Shown here piece after piece: positions 27,296 through 35,141 of a DNA stretch of 64,000 nt. Made by a program: the position numbers and the translations under genes. The notes below the pieces were generated by a model that saw only the letters and a list, made by a program, of their open reading frames with translations, ran no database searches and was not told where the DNA came from. Each line of letters starts with the position of its first letter. Within the stretch, counting starts at the first letter, position 1. This stretch comes from an uncultured Lachnoclostridium sp. (GTDB lineage: Bacteria; Bacillota; Clostridia; Lachnospirales; Lachnospiraceae), in contig CALWLW010000004.1 of the NCBI GenBank assembly GCA_944381625.1, forward strand, positions 106,531-170,530, in the 5' to 3' direction.

Positions 27296-28231
27296 TTATT
27301 CAACTCCTGAGAAGCCAACCGCTTCAAACACTGCCATGCACTCGTCCGTCTGCAGATAATCCAGGAACGCCTGAGCCTCCGCCGGATGGGCCGCCGTCTT
27401 CAGCACCGCCGCCGGGTAGATCACCTGTCCGCACATCTCAGCCGTCGCATAGTCTACGATGTTCAGTTCATCGGAGTATGCGTCCGTACAGTAGATCACG
27501 CCGCAGTCCACGCTGCCTTCCTTGATCTGGGTCGTCACTTCCTTCACATTGCTTCCATAGGAAATTACGCCGCTGCCGGCCAGCTCTTCTTCATCCAGTT
27601 CATAGTAAGCCAGGATCTTCTGGGTATACTGTCCCACTGGTACGTCGCTGTTGCCCATGGCCATCAGAATACTGCCGTCCTGCAGGGCTGCCGCCATATT
27701 GTCAAAGGATTCCAGTCCTGCCGTGTTGTCATCGTTCACGCACAGCGTTACTTTGTTTTCCAGGATGTCCACTCTGGAAGCCTCGTCCACAAAATCCAGA
27801 CCTTCCGTGTTCACCTCAGGATCTGCGTTGATATCCAGCTGGTTCATCTGCTTCTGTCCCGCAGAGATGAACAGGTCGCAATCCGCGCCTTCCTGGATCT
27901 GGGTCTTTAAAGTTCCTGAAGAATCAAAATTGAAGGTGAGCGTCACATTGGGAGCCACCGACGCGTACATCTCGCTGATCTCGGTCAGCGTCTCGGTCAT
28001 GGATGCCGCGGCAAATACCACCAGTTCCACATTTTCTGCGGAATCTTCCGTCTCCTGCGCGGCAGGCTCTTCTGCCTGGGCCGTCTCTTCCTCTCCGGCT
28101 GTGTCCGCCGCTTCCGTTTCTTCCGCAGGCGCCGCATCCTCTGTTCCGGATGTGCTTCCTGATGCTCCGCAGGCCGCCAGGCTGAACGCCAGCGCGCATG
28201 CGAGCAGCGATGCTAAGAGTTTTTTCTGCAT
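27296..28231 (-). CDS. modA: Molybdate-binding lipoprotein
   Basis: A 311-residue substrate-binding protein for molybdate or tungstate. The signal peptide MQKKLLASLLACALAFSLAAC ends in a lipobox with acylated Cys21. A 45-residue acidic linker rich in Glu and Ala precedes the binding domain (residues 65-311), which shows VVFAAASMTETLTEI, FNFDSSGTLKTQIQEGADCDLF with the oxyanion-binding Ser, and YPAAVLKTAAHPAEAQAFLDYL. AGGAGG precedes the ATG. First gene of modABC; the inverted repeat at 28262-28287 sits in its promoter region. Confidence 0.95.
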   Translation of the reverse strand: MQKKLLASLLACALAFSLAACGASGSTSGTEDAAPAEETEAADTAGEEETAQAEEPAAQETEDSAENVELVVFAAASMTETLTEISEMYASVAPNVTLTFNFDSSGTLKTQIQEGADCDLFISAGQKQMNQLDINADPEVNTEGLDFVDEASRVDILENKVTLCVNDDNTAGLESFDNMAAALQDGSILMAMGNSDVPVGQYTQKILAYYELDEEELAGSGVISYGSNVKEVTTQIKEGSVDCGVIYCTDAYSDELNIVDYATAEMCGQVIYPAAVLKTAAHPAEAQAFLDYLQTDECMAVFEAVGFSGVE

Positions 28232-28261
28232 CTTTTTTTCCTCCTCTTTCAGAAAAAATGT

Positions 28262-28287
28262 ATAAAACGCGGATTTACACGTTTTAT
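28262..28287 (-). promoter_or_regulatory. Candidate ModE-type operator upstream of modA
   Basis: Perfect 8-bp inverted repeat ATAAAACG - 10 bp - CGTTTTAT, 31 bp before the modA start codon. ModE regulators bind palindromes of this size at mod promoters, and a ModE-like gene ends 100 bp upstream. The repeat would lie over or just after the modA promoter, suggesting repression. The link is inferred from position and symmetry only. Confidence 0.55.
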
Positions 28288-28383
28288 TCTTACAAAAGAT
28301 AGCATATCAAACCCAGGCATCATTTTCAAGTTTTATTGTCAATATTCAATTATTTATTTCGTATTTCTCCGTTTTTTTCGGTA

Positions 28384-28740
28384 TTATTCACCAATTCCCC
28401 CGTCCCCTCCGTAATATTTTTCAAATACCCGCCGAACCGCCCCGAACGCTTCCCGCTCTGCTTCCTCATAAACTTTCAAAAGCCGTTCCCCTTCCGGCGT
28501 CAGCACAGAACCGTTTTTCCCCATGCGGACCAAAAGCGGCATCCCCAGCGTCTGTTCCGCCTGATGCACGATCCGCCACGCTTTACTGTAGGCCATCCCC
28601 ATCTCCTTGGTCGCCTGATTCAATGAATGGTACGCTTTTACCCCGTGGAGCAGATCCGCCACGCCTCTCCCAAAATAATCGCGCGTATTTACGTCCTTTC
28701 CTTTCACCCTTACGCGCACATTGTAATACAGTTCGTTCAT
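28384..28740 (-). CDS. ModE-like winged-helix molybdate-responsive regulator
   Basis: A 118-residue DNA-binding protein matching the N-terminal LysR-type winged helix of ModE: GVADLLHGVKAYHSLNQATK, EMGMAYSKAWRIVHQAE, VRMGKNGSVLTPEGERLL. It lacks the C-terminal molybdate-binding (MOP) domains of E. coli ModE, as do many clostridial forms, so how it senses molybdate is unclear. It starts 21 bp after the CoA-ligase-like gene, making it the last gene of the Mop operon and adjacent to modABC, which it probably controls. Confidence 0.88.
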   Translation of the reverse strand: MNELYYNVRVRVKGKDVNTRDYFGRGVADLLHGVKAYHSLNQATKEMGMAYSKAWRIVHQAEQTLGMPLLVRMGKNGSVLTPEGERLLKVYEEAEREAFGAVRRVFEKYYGGDGGIGE

Positions 28741-28761
28741 CTCTCCTGCCCCGCCTCTCTG

Positions 28762-29964
28762 TCAAATATCAAGTACTTTTCTTTTCCCAGCATAGCACGG
28801 AAAGTCTTCTCCGGCAACGGGTTTCCACCGGTACCGGACCTCATGGCCTTCCAATTCTTCCGGGAACCCCTTTCCTGCTTCTTCTGCGTCCTTCACATAC
28901 CCTTCCACATACAGGACGCCGTCCTTTTGGGATACCTGGTAATCCACCACATTCTCACAACGAAAAAGCCGGTCGTCCAGACGCTCCATGCTCAGTCCCT
29001 GCCCCCGGCGCCGGATGCGGTCCAGCCGGATCACAGGACTTCCGCAGGGGCACGGTTCCGGCAGGATCCGGGTCATATCTCCTGTCCGGTAGCGGATCAG
29101 CGGCATGGCTTCCGCTTCTATGCATGTCACCACCAGCTCCCCCAATGCCCCGGCAGGCAGGACGCGCCCCTCCTCGTCTACGATCTCTACGATCAGGTCG
29201 TTCTCCCGCAGATGCATGCCTTCAAAGGCAGGACAGGTCACAGCCCCGCCCAGTCCGATCTCCCTGGATCCATAATGAGGATACAGCTTTGTACCCAGAT
29301 GCGCCTCTATGGCTTCCGTCACCGCGTTCGGACAGGCGTCTGCGCTCACCAGCGCCCGCCTGAGGCTGCTCCCCGGACAGAGCCGCAAAAGCGACAGCAG
29401 GGGAACTGGCATTCCCACGAAAACCTGGGGACGTTCCTTTTCCAGCAGTCCCGCCAGTTCCCTGTAGCTTTTCCCGATCCCCGCGGGCACGGCAGAAGCT
29501 CCCAGGCGCTCGATGGCCTCCTGAATCAGTTCCCCCAGCCCCCGGCTGCCGGAAAAGGGCATGCAGATCATCACCCTGTCGCCGGGATTCACCAGTTCTG
29601 ACAGCCCTGCGGCGAAAAAGGATACCGTCCGCTCATTGTCCCCGGCGGAATAATAGACCCTCTTCGCCTTCCCGGTGGTCCCGGAAGTTTCCTGGGTGCG
29701 CACCCGCTCGATCTCTCCCTGGCCCACCAGCACCATGCGGTGCCCGTCACGGATCAGGTCCTCCTCCGTGGTAAATGGCAGGCGATGAAGCTCTTCCAGA
29801 GCATCCAGATGCTCCGGCAGGTCTTTATAAAAACCTCCCCTTTCCTTTTCCCGCTTCAGCAGGATATTCAGCTTTCGCAGCTGTATCTGCTCAATGTCCT
29901 CCCGGTTCAGGCTCTGCAGCCCCTCCTGCTCCCTGATCCAGCGATCCAGGTTCGATATTTTCAT
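28762..29964 (-). CDS. Phenylacetate-CoA-ligase-like adenylating enzyme of the Mo-hydroxylase cluster
   Basis: A 400-residue member of the acyl-adenylate-forming superfamily, closest in layout to PaaK-type CoA ligases. The AMP/phosphate loop is TSGTTGKAKRVYY (residues 93-105); the adenine/substrate region is YPHYGSREIGLGGAV near 220-234; the hinge Asp lies in LIRYRTGDMTRI near 285-296. CPCG just after the hinge is unusual. I recall a family of such ligases conserved beside Mop-type oxidoreductases in Desulfovibrio and Clostridia (the DVU_1553 type), with no known substrate. It overlaps the radical SAM gene by 4 bp. It may activate a carboxylate for thioester or amide formation. Confidence 0.82.
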   Translation of the reverse strand: MKISNLDRWIREQEGLQSLNREDIEQIQLRKLNILLKREKERGGFYKDLPEHLDALEELHRLPFTTEEDLIRDGHRMVLVGQGEIERVRTQETSGTTGKAKRVYYSAGDNERTVSFFAAGLSELVNPGDRVMICMPFSGSRGLGELIQEAIERLGASAVPAGIGKSYRELAGLLEKERPQVFVGMPVPLLSLLRLCPGSSLRRALVSADACPNAVTEAIEAHLGTKLYPHYGSREIGLGGAVTCPAFEGMHLRENDLIVEIVDEEGRVLPAGALGELVVTCIEAEAMPLIRYRTGDMTRILPEPCPCGSPVIRLDRIRRRGQGLSMERLDDRLFRCENVVDYQVSQKDGVLYVEGYVKDAEEAGKGFPEELEGHEVRYRWKPVAGEDFPCYAGKRKVLDI

Positions 29965-31367
29965 CGGTACAAAAATCTTCCTTTCCGGTCGGTCAGATTA
30001 TAAGCGCAGAACGGCACCATCCCATACCGGCTGTCCGTCTCCAGGATGTAACAGCGGCGAAGCCGGTCCAGATCCAGATTGTACGCGTCCTGGAACAGCA
30101 TGCCGGAGACGGCGAAGGTATTATTGTGCCGTCTGGCCAGGAACGCGTCCAGGGACGAAGTATCCAACTGCAGCTGCGCCGTGTCCTCCCCGCAGCAGCA
30201 ACAACTCTCCTGCGGCTCTTCCGGTTCTCCACAGCAGCACCCGCAGTTCTCCGGTTCCTCCGGCTGCGCGCCGCTCCACTGGCGCTCCACGAATTTTCTA
30301 GCCTGCTCGGATACCCCTCCGCTGCGGGCGTCTCCGTGAGCCAGCGGTTCCAGGCTTCCGTCCTCCTGCTTCAGATAATTTGCCTGGAACGTACAATATG
30401 GATTCGTCGCGTTTCCACCGGTAAAGTGCTCCGCTTTCATCATGCCGCCGGTCTGCTCCTCCATCAGAGCCAGGAGGCGGGGAATCGTCATACGATAGCT
30501 CTCCGGAGTCTCCGGATATCTGCCGAAATAGCTGATAGGCTGAAAATGTACGCCTCTTACCACCGGCATCCGGCTCACGGCATACTTCAGGATCTCTCCC
30601 ACCTGATTGTCGTTGATGCCGGGAGCGATCACCGGAACCAGCACCACGCCCAGCCCCTCGTCTCCGCAGGCGTCGATAGCCGCCTCCTTGATCTCCCGCA
30701 GGTCCTGTCCCCGCAGGATGCGGCAGGCTTCCTCCCGGAGACTGTCAAACTGCAGATAGACGCAGGAAAGCCCTGCTTCTTTCAGCTTTTTCGCGTATCC
30801 CTCCTTTTTGGCCAGGCGAATACCATTGGTATTTAACTGAAAGAACGTGAACCCCTTTTCCAGTCCCATGCGGATCAGTTCCGGGAGATCGTCCCGCATG
30901 GTAGGCTCCCCGCCGGAAATCTGCAGATTAAAAGGTCCTCCGTGTTCCATGAGGAAATCCATCTGCCGTCCCAGCTCCAAAAGCGGCACATCCTCTCCCG
31001 CGCCTCCCCCGGCATCCGCGAAACAGACCGGACAGTTCAGGTTGCAGCGGTCAGTCACCTCCAGAAGCACACAGCAGCCCTTCCTCTCATGTGCTTCGCA
31101 CAGCCCGCAGTCCAGAGGGCATCCCTTTTCCACCGGCCCCGCATGGGGAATCCGGTCCGCAGGGCTTAGCTTCGCTCCCCAGGATTTATAACTCTCTTCG
31201 TCTCCCTCCCAGACCAGTGTCCGGAAAAGACCATGCTCCGGACACGTTTTTTCCAGATATATGCCCTTTTCTGTCAGGATCTTGTCTGCCGGAAGAACTT
31301 TCAGGCATTCTGGGCAGACGCTCTGTGTCTGTCCCAGTTTTTTTACAGTGTTATTTCTTCCATCCAT
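29961..31367 (-). CDS. Radical SAM protein with cysteine-rich arms (TrsS-like)
   Basis: A 468-residue radical SAM enzyme. The cluster motif is CNLNCPVC (Cys108, 112 and 115), followed by QISGGEPTMRDDLPEL. The N-terminal arm has CPEC (18-21), TCPEH, CPLDCGLC (83-90) and CC, enough for an auxiliary cluster or zinc. Between the barrel and the end, near residues 380-405, lie two short runs, CGCCCG and CCCCGED, split by acidic residues. The C-terminus resembles the family I recall as the radical SAM (seleno)protein TrsS; here the Sec position appears to be Cys. The start is ATG 31367; a longer frame upstream overlaps two genes. It overlaps the 92-residue gene by 25 bp. Confidence 0.85.
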   Translation of the reverse strand: MDGRNNTVKKLGQTQSVCPECLKVLPADKILTEKGIYLEKTCPEHGLFRTLVWEGDEESYKSWGAKLSPADRIPHAGPVEKGCPLDCGLCEAHERKGCCVLLEVTDRCNLNCPVCFADAGGGAGEDVPLLELGRQMDFLMEHGGPFNLQISGGEPTMRDDLPELIRMGLEKGFTFFQLNTNGIRLAKKEGYAKKLKEAGLSCVYLQFDSLREEACRILRGQDLREIKEAAIDACGDEGLGVVLVPVIAPGINDNQVGEILKYAVSRMPVVRGVHFQPISYFGRYPETPESYRMTIPRLLALMEEQTGGMMKAEHFTGGNATNPYCTFQANYLKQEDGSLEPLAHGDARSGGVSEQARKFVERQWSGAQPEEPENCGCCCGEPEEPQESCCCCGEDTAQLQLDTSSLDAFLARRHNNTFAVSGMLFQDAYNLDLDRLRRCYILETDSRYGMVPFCAYNLTDRKGRFLYR

Positions 31368-31621
31368 TGTTCCAGCCCTCTTTTTTCCTCTTCCCAATTT
31401 TCCCGGGTATAATTGACTTTTACCACCCGCGCCGCCAGGATACCTTTGATCTCCAGTCCCTCTCTCCGCGCGGAAAAGACCGGACGGCGGAACCGGTGGT
31501 TCTCCGTGATATCCCATCCGCCCAGTAAAGCGGTCAATTCCTGTCCCGTGATGGGAAGCTCGTATTCATAGGTCTGCGCCCCCGCAAAACAATTCTCCGT
31601 CTTCTTGCATCGAAATTTCAT
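31343..31621 (-). CDS. Small conserved protein of the Mo-hydroxylase cluster
   Basis: A 92-residue cytoplasmic protein starting MKFRCKKTENCFAGAQTYEY and ending EEKRGLEQWMEEITL. It has two Cys near the N-terminus (CKKTENC) and no membrane segment. I do not recognise the family. It starts inside the cysteine-desulfurase-like gene's stop (4-bp overlap) and its end overlaps the radical SAM gene by 25 bp, so it is translated with them and probably serves the same pathway. Confidence 0.7.
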   Translation of the reverse strand: MKFRCKKTENCFAGAQTYEYELPITGQELTALLGGWDITENHRFRRPVFSARREGLEIKGILAARVVKVNYTRENWEEEKRGLEQWMEEITL

Positions 31622-32751
31622 AGCTGTACACTCTCCGTCAGATCCCTCACCGCCGCCAGCGCTTCCCCGGCCTCTTTCCTGGTTGTGAACCTGGACAGGC
31701 TAAGCCTTACCGTCCCGGAAGGCATGCCGATATCTTCCATGATGTCAGGAGCACAGTGGAGTCCGGTCCGACAGATGATATCATAACTGCCCGTCAGAAT
31801 ATCCCCCGCCTCTTCCGGCGTATATCCCGGCACCGTAAAGGACAGCACCGGCATGCGGGGAGCGTCCGGCCAGATCACCCGGCACCCCAGGGCCGCAAGC
31901 CCGTCAGCCAGATACTGCAGGACGCCGTCAACCGCTTCCCGGTCCAGAGGATGCTCCCGGCTCCATCTGAGCGCGGCCAGAAGCCCGTGATAGGACGGTT
32001 CGTTGCCGGTGCCTGCCTCCAGATGCAGGGGCATCTCCTCCGGCATCTCCTTTAAGTCGCTTTTCACTCCTGTGCCGCCCACCATATGGGGACGCAGGAC
32101 AAGTCCCGGCCTCACATAGAGGCCCCCTGTCCCCTGGGGGCCAAGCAGGTATTTATGCCCGGTAAACGCCGCCAGATCCACACCCCACGTTTCCAGCTTC
32201 ACAGGAATGTACCCCAGCGTCTGGGACAGATCCAGAAGGAACGCCGCCCCGTGGTCATGGGCCAGGGCACACAGGGTTTCCGCGTCGTTCACAGCCCCGG
32301 TCACATTGGAAGCATGGTTCAGGACGCAGAGCCTGGGCCGGTGCTCTTTCAGCGCGGCCTCCCAGCGTTCGGGCAGAATCCGCCCGCTTTCATCCGTACG
32401 GACATACACCACTTTCACACCCTCCTGCGCCATACGGTACAGAGGCCGCAGCACTGCGTTGTGCTCCGCCTTCGTGGTGAGCACGGTATCCCCTGCTTCC
32501 AGCGGGAATCCAAACAGCGCCTGGTTCAGTCCCCAGGTGGAATTGCAGCCCAGAGCGATCTGCTCCGGACAGGAGACGCCCATCAGGAGCGCCAGTTCCT
32601 CCCTCACCTGGTCAAATACATTCACGTCCTCGATTCCGCCCCGGTTGGCGGTCCCCGGGAGCCTGCACACGGCTTTCGCCATGGCCTCCCCCACCTCCTC
32701 CGGCTTGGGCCAGGACGTAGCGGCATTATTCATATATATATGCCTTTTCAA
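31618..32751 (-). CDS. Cysteine-desulfurase-like class V aminotransferase
   Basis: A 377-residue PLP enzyme of the SufS/NifS fold. The PLP lysine is in FTGHKYLLGPQGTGGLY (Lys200), the pyridine-binding Asp in LLDLSQTLG (Asp174), and AEHNAVLRPL is conserved. A loop Cys in RTGLHCAPDI near residue 340 matches the persulfide-carrying Cys of class II desulfurases. The frame opens MNNAATSWPKPEEV. Members of this subgroup sit with Mo hydroxylases, where a desulfurase is needed to place the terminal sulfido (or selenido) ligand on molybdenum. It overlaps genes on both sides by 4 bp. Confidence 0.87.
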   Translation of the reverse strand: MKRHIYMNNAATSWPKPEEVGEAMAKAVCRLPGTANRGGIEDVNVFDQVREELALLMGVSCPEQIALGCNSTWGLNQALFGFPLEAGDTVLTTKAEHNAVLRPLYRMAQEGVKVVYVRTDESGRILPERWEAALKEHRPRLCVLNHASNVTGAVNDAETLCALAHDHGAAFLLDLSQTLGYIPVKLETWGVDLAAFTGHKYLLGPQGTGGLYVRPGLVLRPHMVGGTGVKSDLKEMPEEMPLHLEAGTGNEPSYHGLLAALRWSREHPLDREAVDGVLQYLADGLAALGCRVIWPDAPRMPVLSFTVPGYTPEEAGDILTGSYDIICRTGLHCAPDIMEDIGMPSGTVRLSLSRFTTRKEAGEALAAVRDLTESVQL

Positions 32752-33830
32752 AGCTTCTCACCCGTCCTTTCTTCAAACTCTGCCAGAAACCGGCGGCAAA
32801 GACGGATATTTTTCAGAATCCGTTCTTTTACCGGCTCCATCTCCAGCGCCTTCCGGTACCGTTCCTCCACCGTGACCCGCCTGTCCTCCTGCACCAGCTT
32901 ATCCGCCAGGAAGATCACCGCATCCTCCCTGCAAATGCTCTCCGGTTCTTCTTCAAAGCCTCCATGACTGCCCACCGCTTTTGCCAGCGCGGAATAACCC
33001 CTTGCCTCCAGAGCCGCGGCGGCAGCATGCTCATGATGGGGCTCCAGGCGGCGCAGATCGTGGAGATATCCCCCGCTGCGGCACAGCTCCACGTCCAGAC
33101 ATGCCCCGCCGTCAATCAGCCGCTCCGCCATCCAGGCGGCCAGATCTCCCACCGCCCGGCAATGGGCGCGGATATGAACGGGCAGTCCTTCTTCTTCGTA
33201 CAGGACTTCGCAGCAGTCCGCCGAAAGTCCCCGGTATTTTCTGGCATACGCCCGCATCTCCTCCAGATCGGCGGGATAGTCCGCGTCCTTAAGCGTCCCC
33301 GGATCGGCGCTCTCCAGCTTCTTCATGCGCATCCGGCCCGATACGGCTCCCAGCCCGCCCTCGCCTTCGTAATCAAGCACCGTCTCATACCCCGCAGGCG
33401 TAAGAAACAGCGGGTGAGCATGCTTGCCGTGCAGAAGGGGGATCAGCCCCTGCATCCCAGCTTCCAGGTTCTCCGCCTCCTTCTTCAGAAACGCCATGGT
33501 CGCCGGAGACACCAGCGGCAGGTCGCCCGGCAGGAAAAATACTCCCTGGGCGTCCCGCATTTCGGACAAGCCCAGCTTCACCGAGGCCAGCATATCCGTG
33601 GAGGCATAGGCAGGGTTCTCCACCATCCTCACGCCCAGAGGCTCCAGCGCCTCCCGCATCCGCTCCATTTCCTTCCCGATCACCACCGTGATATCCCGGA
33701 CTCCGCCGTTTCTCAGGCTCTGCACCGCCATGTGGATCATGGGAAAACCGTTCAGCATAAGCAGCGGCTTAAAGCTTCCCATACGGCGGGACTGGCCCGC
33801 CGCCACAATCAGCCCCCGCCAGTCTCTCAC
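32748..33830 (-). CDS. MocA-like nucleotidyltransferase fused to an HD domain
   Basis: A 360-residue two-domain enzyme. The first 200 residues are a MobA/MocA-type transferase that would add CMP or GMP to molybdopterin: GLIVAAGQSRRMGSFKPLL, VFFLPGDLPLVSP, HGKHAHPLFL. The rest is an HD-superfamily domain with HIRAHCRAVG, GGYLHDLRRLEPHHEHA and VIFLADKLVQEDR as metal ligands. The GTG at 33830 is chosen: it overlaps the previous stop as GTGA, with GGAG 11 bp upstream. An ATG at 33863 is possible. The combination matches the family I recall as DVU_1551. The HD domain may remove or edit a nucleotide. Confidence 0.83.
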   Translation of the reverse strand: MRDWRGLIVAAGQSRRMGSFKPLLMLNGFPMIHMAVQSLRNGGVRDITVVIGKEMERMREALEPLGVRMVENPAYASTDMLASVKLGLSEMRDAQGVFFLPGDLPLVSPATMAFLKKEAENLEAGMQGLIPLLHGKHAHPLFLTPAGYETVLDYEGEGGLGAVSGRMRMKKLESADPGTLKDADYPADLEEMRAYARKYRGLSADCCEVLYEEEGLPVHIRAHCRAVGDLAAWMAERLIDGGACLDVELCRSGGYLHDLRRLEPHHEHAAAAALEARGYSALAKAVGSHGGFEEEPESICREDAVIFLADKLVQEDRRVTVEERYRKALEMEPVKERILKNIRLCRRFLAEFEERTGEKL

Positions 33831-34252
33831 AGCGCCTGATGCTCCTGCAGTATTTCCAGGCATTTCTCAAACACCCCTTCCACAATCTGAGGACAGCGGC
33901 GCATCTTGTTTCCGGGATCGCCGTCCAGAATCTGCGCGCAGGAACTCCCTCCGTATGCCTCTTTCATGCTCTCCTCGAACCATTCCGCCAGTTCCCGGAT
34001 CATGGCGGACGCGTCGGGATCTTCCAGTTCCTCCGCTTCCCCTTTTCCGCAGAAATATCCCAGAAGGCAGCAGCCTCCCGTGAGCGCGCCGCAGACGCGC
34101 CCGGAAAATCCCAGCCCGCCGTTCAGCCCACTCATGGCGCGGATCAGATCCGGGTCTTCTTTCCCCTCCGATTCCAGAGCCAGGATCATGAGGATCTGCG
34201 CGCAGTAAAAGCCCTGCCCCGACAGCTCCAGCATCCGGTCAAACAGTTCCAT
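33827..34252 (-). CDS. C_GCAxxG_C_C family redox protein
   Basis: A 141-residue protein with the spaced Cys pattern of this family: FYCAQILMIL near residue 18, CGALTGGCCLLGYF near 54-67, SSCAQIL near 103 and RCPQIVE near 118. The family is thought to bind a metal or redox centre through these Cys but has no defined reaction. It overlaps the methyltransferase gene by 14 bp and the nucleotidyltransferase gene by 4 bp. Its conservation beside Mop-type enzymes (DVU_1555 type) points to a role in cofactor handling or electron supply. Confidence 0.85.
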   Translation of the reverse strand: MELFDRMLELSGQGFYCAQILMILALESEGKEDPDLIRAMSGLNGGLGFSGRVCGALTGGCCLLGYFCGKGEAEELEDPDASAMIRELAEWFEESMKEAYGGSSCAQILDGDPGNKMRRCPQIVEGVFEKCLEILQEHQAL

Positions 34253-34916
34253 ATTGCCCTCCTTTCTCCAGGCAGGCGAGAAAATAACCGCATCCGGCCC
34301 TCCCCGCCCTGCAAAAAAATTCCGTCAGCGCCCCGTCCGCATTACCGTTCCACAGGCTTTCCAGGAAAAATTCCTTCCACAGAGGGCTCTCGTCCTCCAT
34401 GGCAAGAACCGCAAAACCGGCCTCCGAAAACGCCTGCTCCCAGCCCTTCCAGGTGAAATCCCCCAAGAAATACGGCTTCAGATCCGCCGCTTTCTTAAAA
34501 AACACATCCGACACAAGGAACCGCCCGCCGGGCCTCAATATCCGGAACGCTTCCCTCATCGCTTCCTGTCGTTCCCCGCAGGCGGACAGACTGCACTCCG
34601 CCAGACAGATATGATAGCTTCCTTCCCCGCAGAGCAGGCCCCGCATATCCTGCCGCTTTACCTCTTCTGAGCCTGGAGCCAGGTCTGCGCCCTCCGCCGC
34701 ATATCCCAAATCCCGCAGAAACCGCACGGTTTCTCCGTCCCCCGCACCCAGATCCAATACACGCAACGGACCGGGCTGATTCTCCTCTTTTAAAGCGGCC
34801 GACGTCCCGAAGCCGCCTTCCGGTGCTTCCCTCCCGGCAAACGCAGCCAGCCCGCCCAGGCGCAGCAGCCGTTCCGTAAGGGCGATCCCTCCGGGATGCC
34901 CTCCTGGAAGACTCAT
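34239..34916 (-). CDS. SAM-dependent methyltransferase of the Mo-hydroxylase cluster
   Basis: A 225-residue class I methyltransferase. Motif I is VLDLGAGDGETVRFLRDLG (around residues 52-70), then GADLAPGS, CLAECSLSACGE (motif IV region) and FRILRPGGRFLVSDVFFK (motif V/VI). The first 45 residues are a lid rich in Gly and Leu. The layout resembles UbiE/ArsM-type small-molecule methyltransferases, and LAECSLSAC carries two Cys, a feature also seen in thiol- or arsenic-handling members. It overlaps the zinc-ribbon gene by 4 bp. The substrate is unknown; a pathway intermediate made by the radical SAM or ligase proteins is a fair guess. Confidence 0.8.
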   Translation of the reverse strand: MSLPGGHPGGIALTERLLRLGGLAAFAGREAPEGGFGTSAALKEENQPGPLRVLDLGAGDGETVRFLRDLGYAAEGADLAPGSEEVKRQDMRGLLCGEGSYHICLAECSLSACGERQEAMREAFRILRPGGRFLVSDVFFKKAADLKPYFLGDFTWKGWEQAFSEAGFAVLAMEDESPLWKEFFLESLWNGNADGALTEFFCRAGRAGCGYFLACLEKGGQYGTV

Positions 34917-35131
34917 TTATCCTCCAGGCTGCGTTCCACCGTCAGCACCTTACCCAGCGCCAGATCCTCCGGCACATAGATAAACCCGCATTCCGGGCAG
35001 ACCGGCAGTTCCACGGGGAACGCATTTCCCATATAGGAAAACGTGGCCTTCCCTTTTACCAGCTCTCTCTGGCACCTGGCGCACATGAGTTTTCCCATGG
35101 GATCTACACTGTAATAATTTTTCTCCGCCAT
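34913..35131 (-). CDS. Small zinc-ribbon/rubredoxin-like protein
   Basis: A 72-residue protein with two CxxC pairs, CARCQ (17-20) and CPECG (45-48), a spacing that suits a zinc ribbon or rubredoxin-like iron site. It reads MGKLMCARCQRELVKGKATF and then PVCPECGFIYVPEDLALGK. Related proteins beside Mop-type enzymes are named DVU_1557 family redox protein, as I recall. It starts 10 bp after the Fe-S electron-transfer gene and overlaps the methyltransferase gene by 4 bp. Confidence 0.8.
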   Translation of the reverse strand: MAEKNYYSVDPMGKLMCARCQRELVKGKATFSYMGNAFPVELPVCPECGFIYVPEDLALGKVLTVERSLEDK

Positions 35132-35141
35132 ACGGTCCTCC

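Noticed and set aside
28762..31367. Selenocysteine in the radical SAM or ligase genes
   Set aside because: Both frames run to normal stops with Cys at the likely positions, no in-frame TGA was seen, and no selD or selA-type gene lies in the window.
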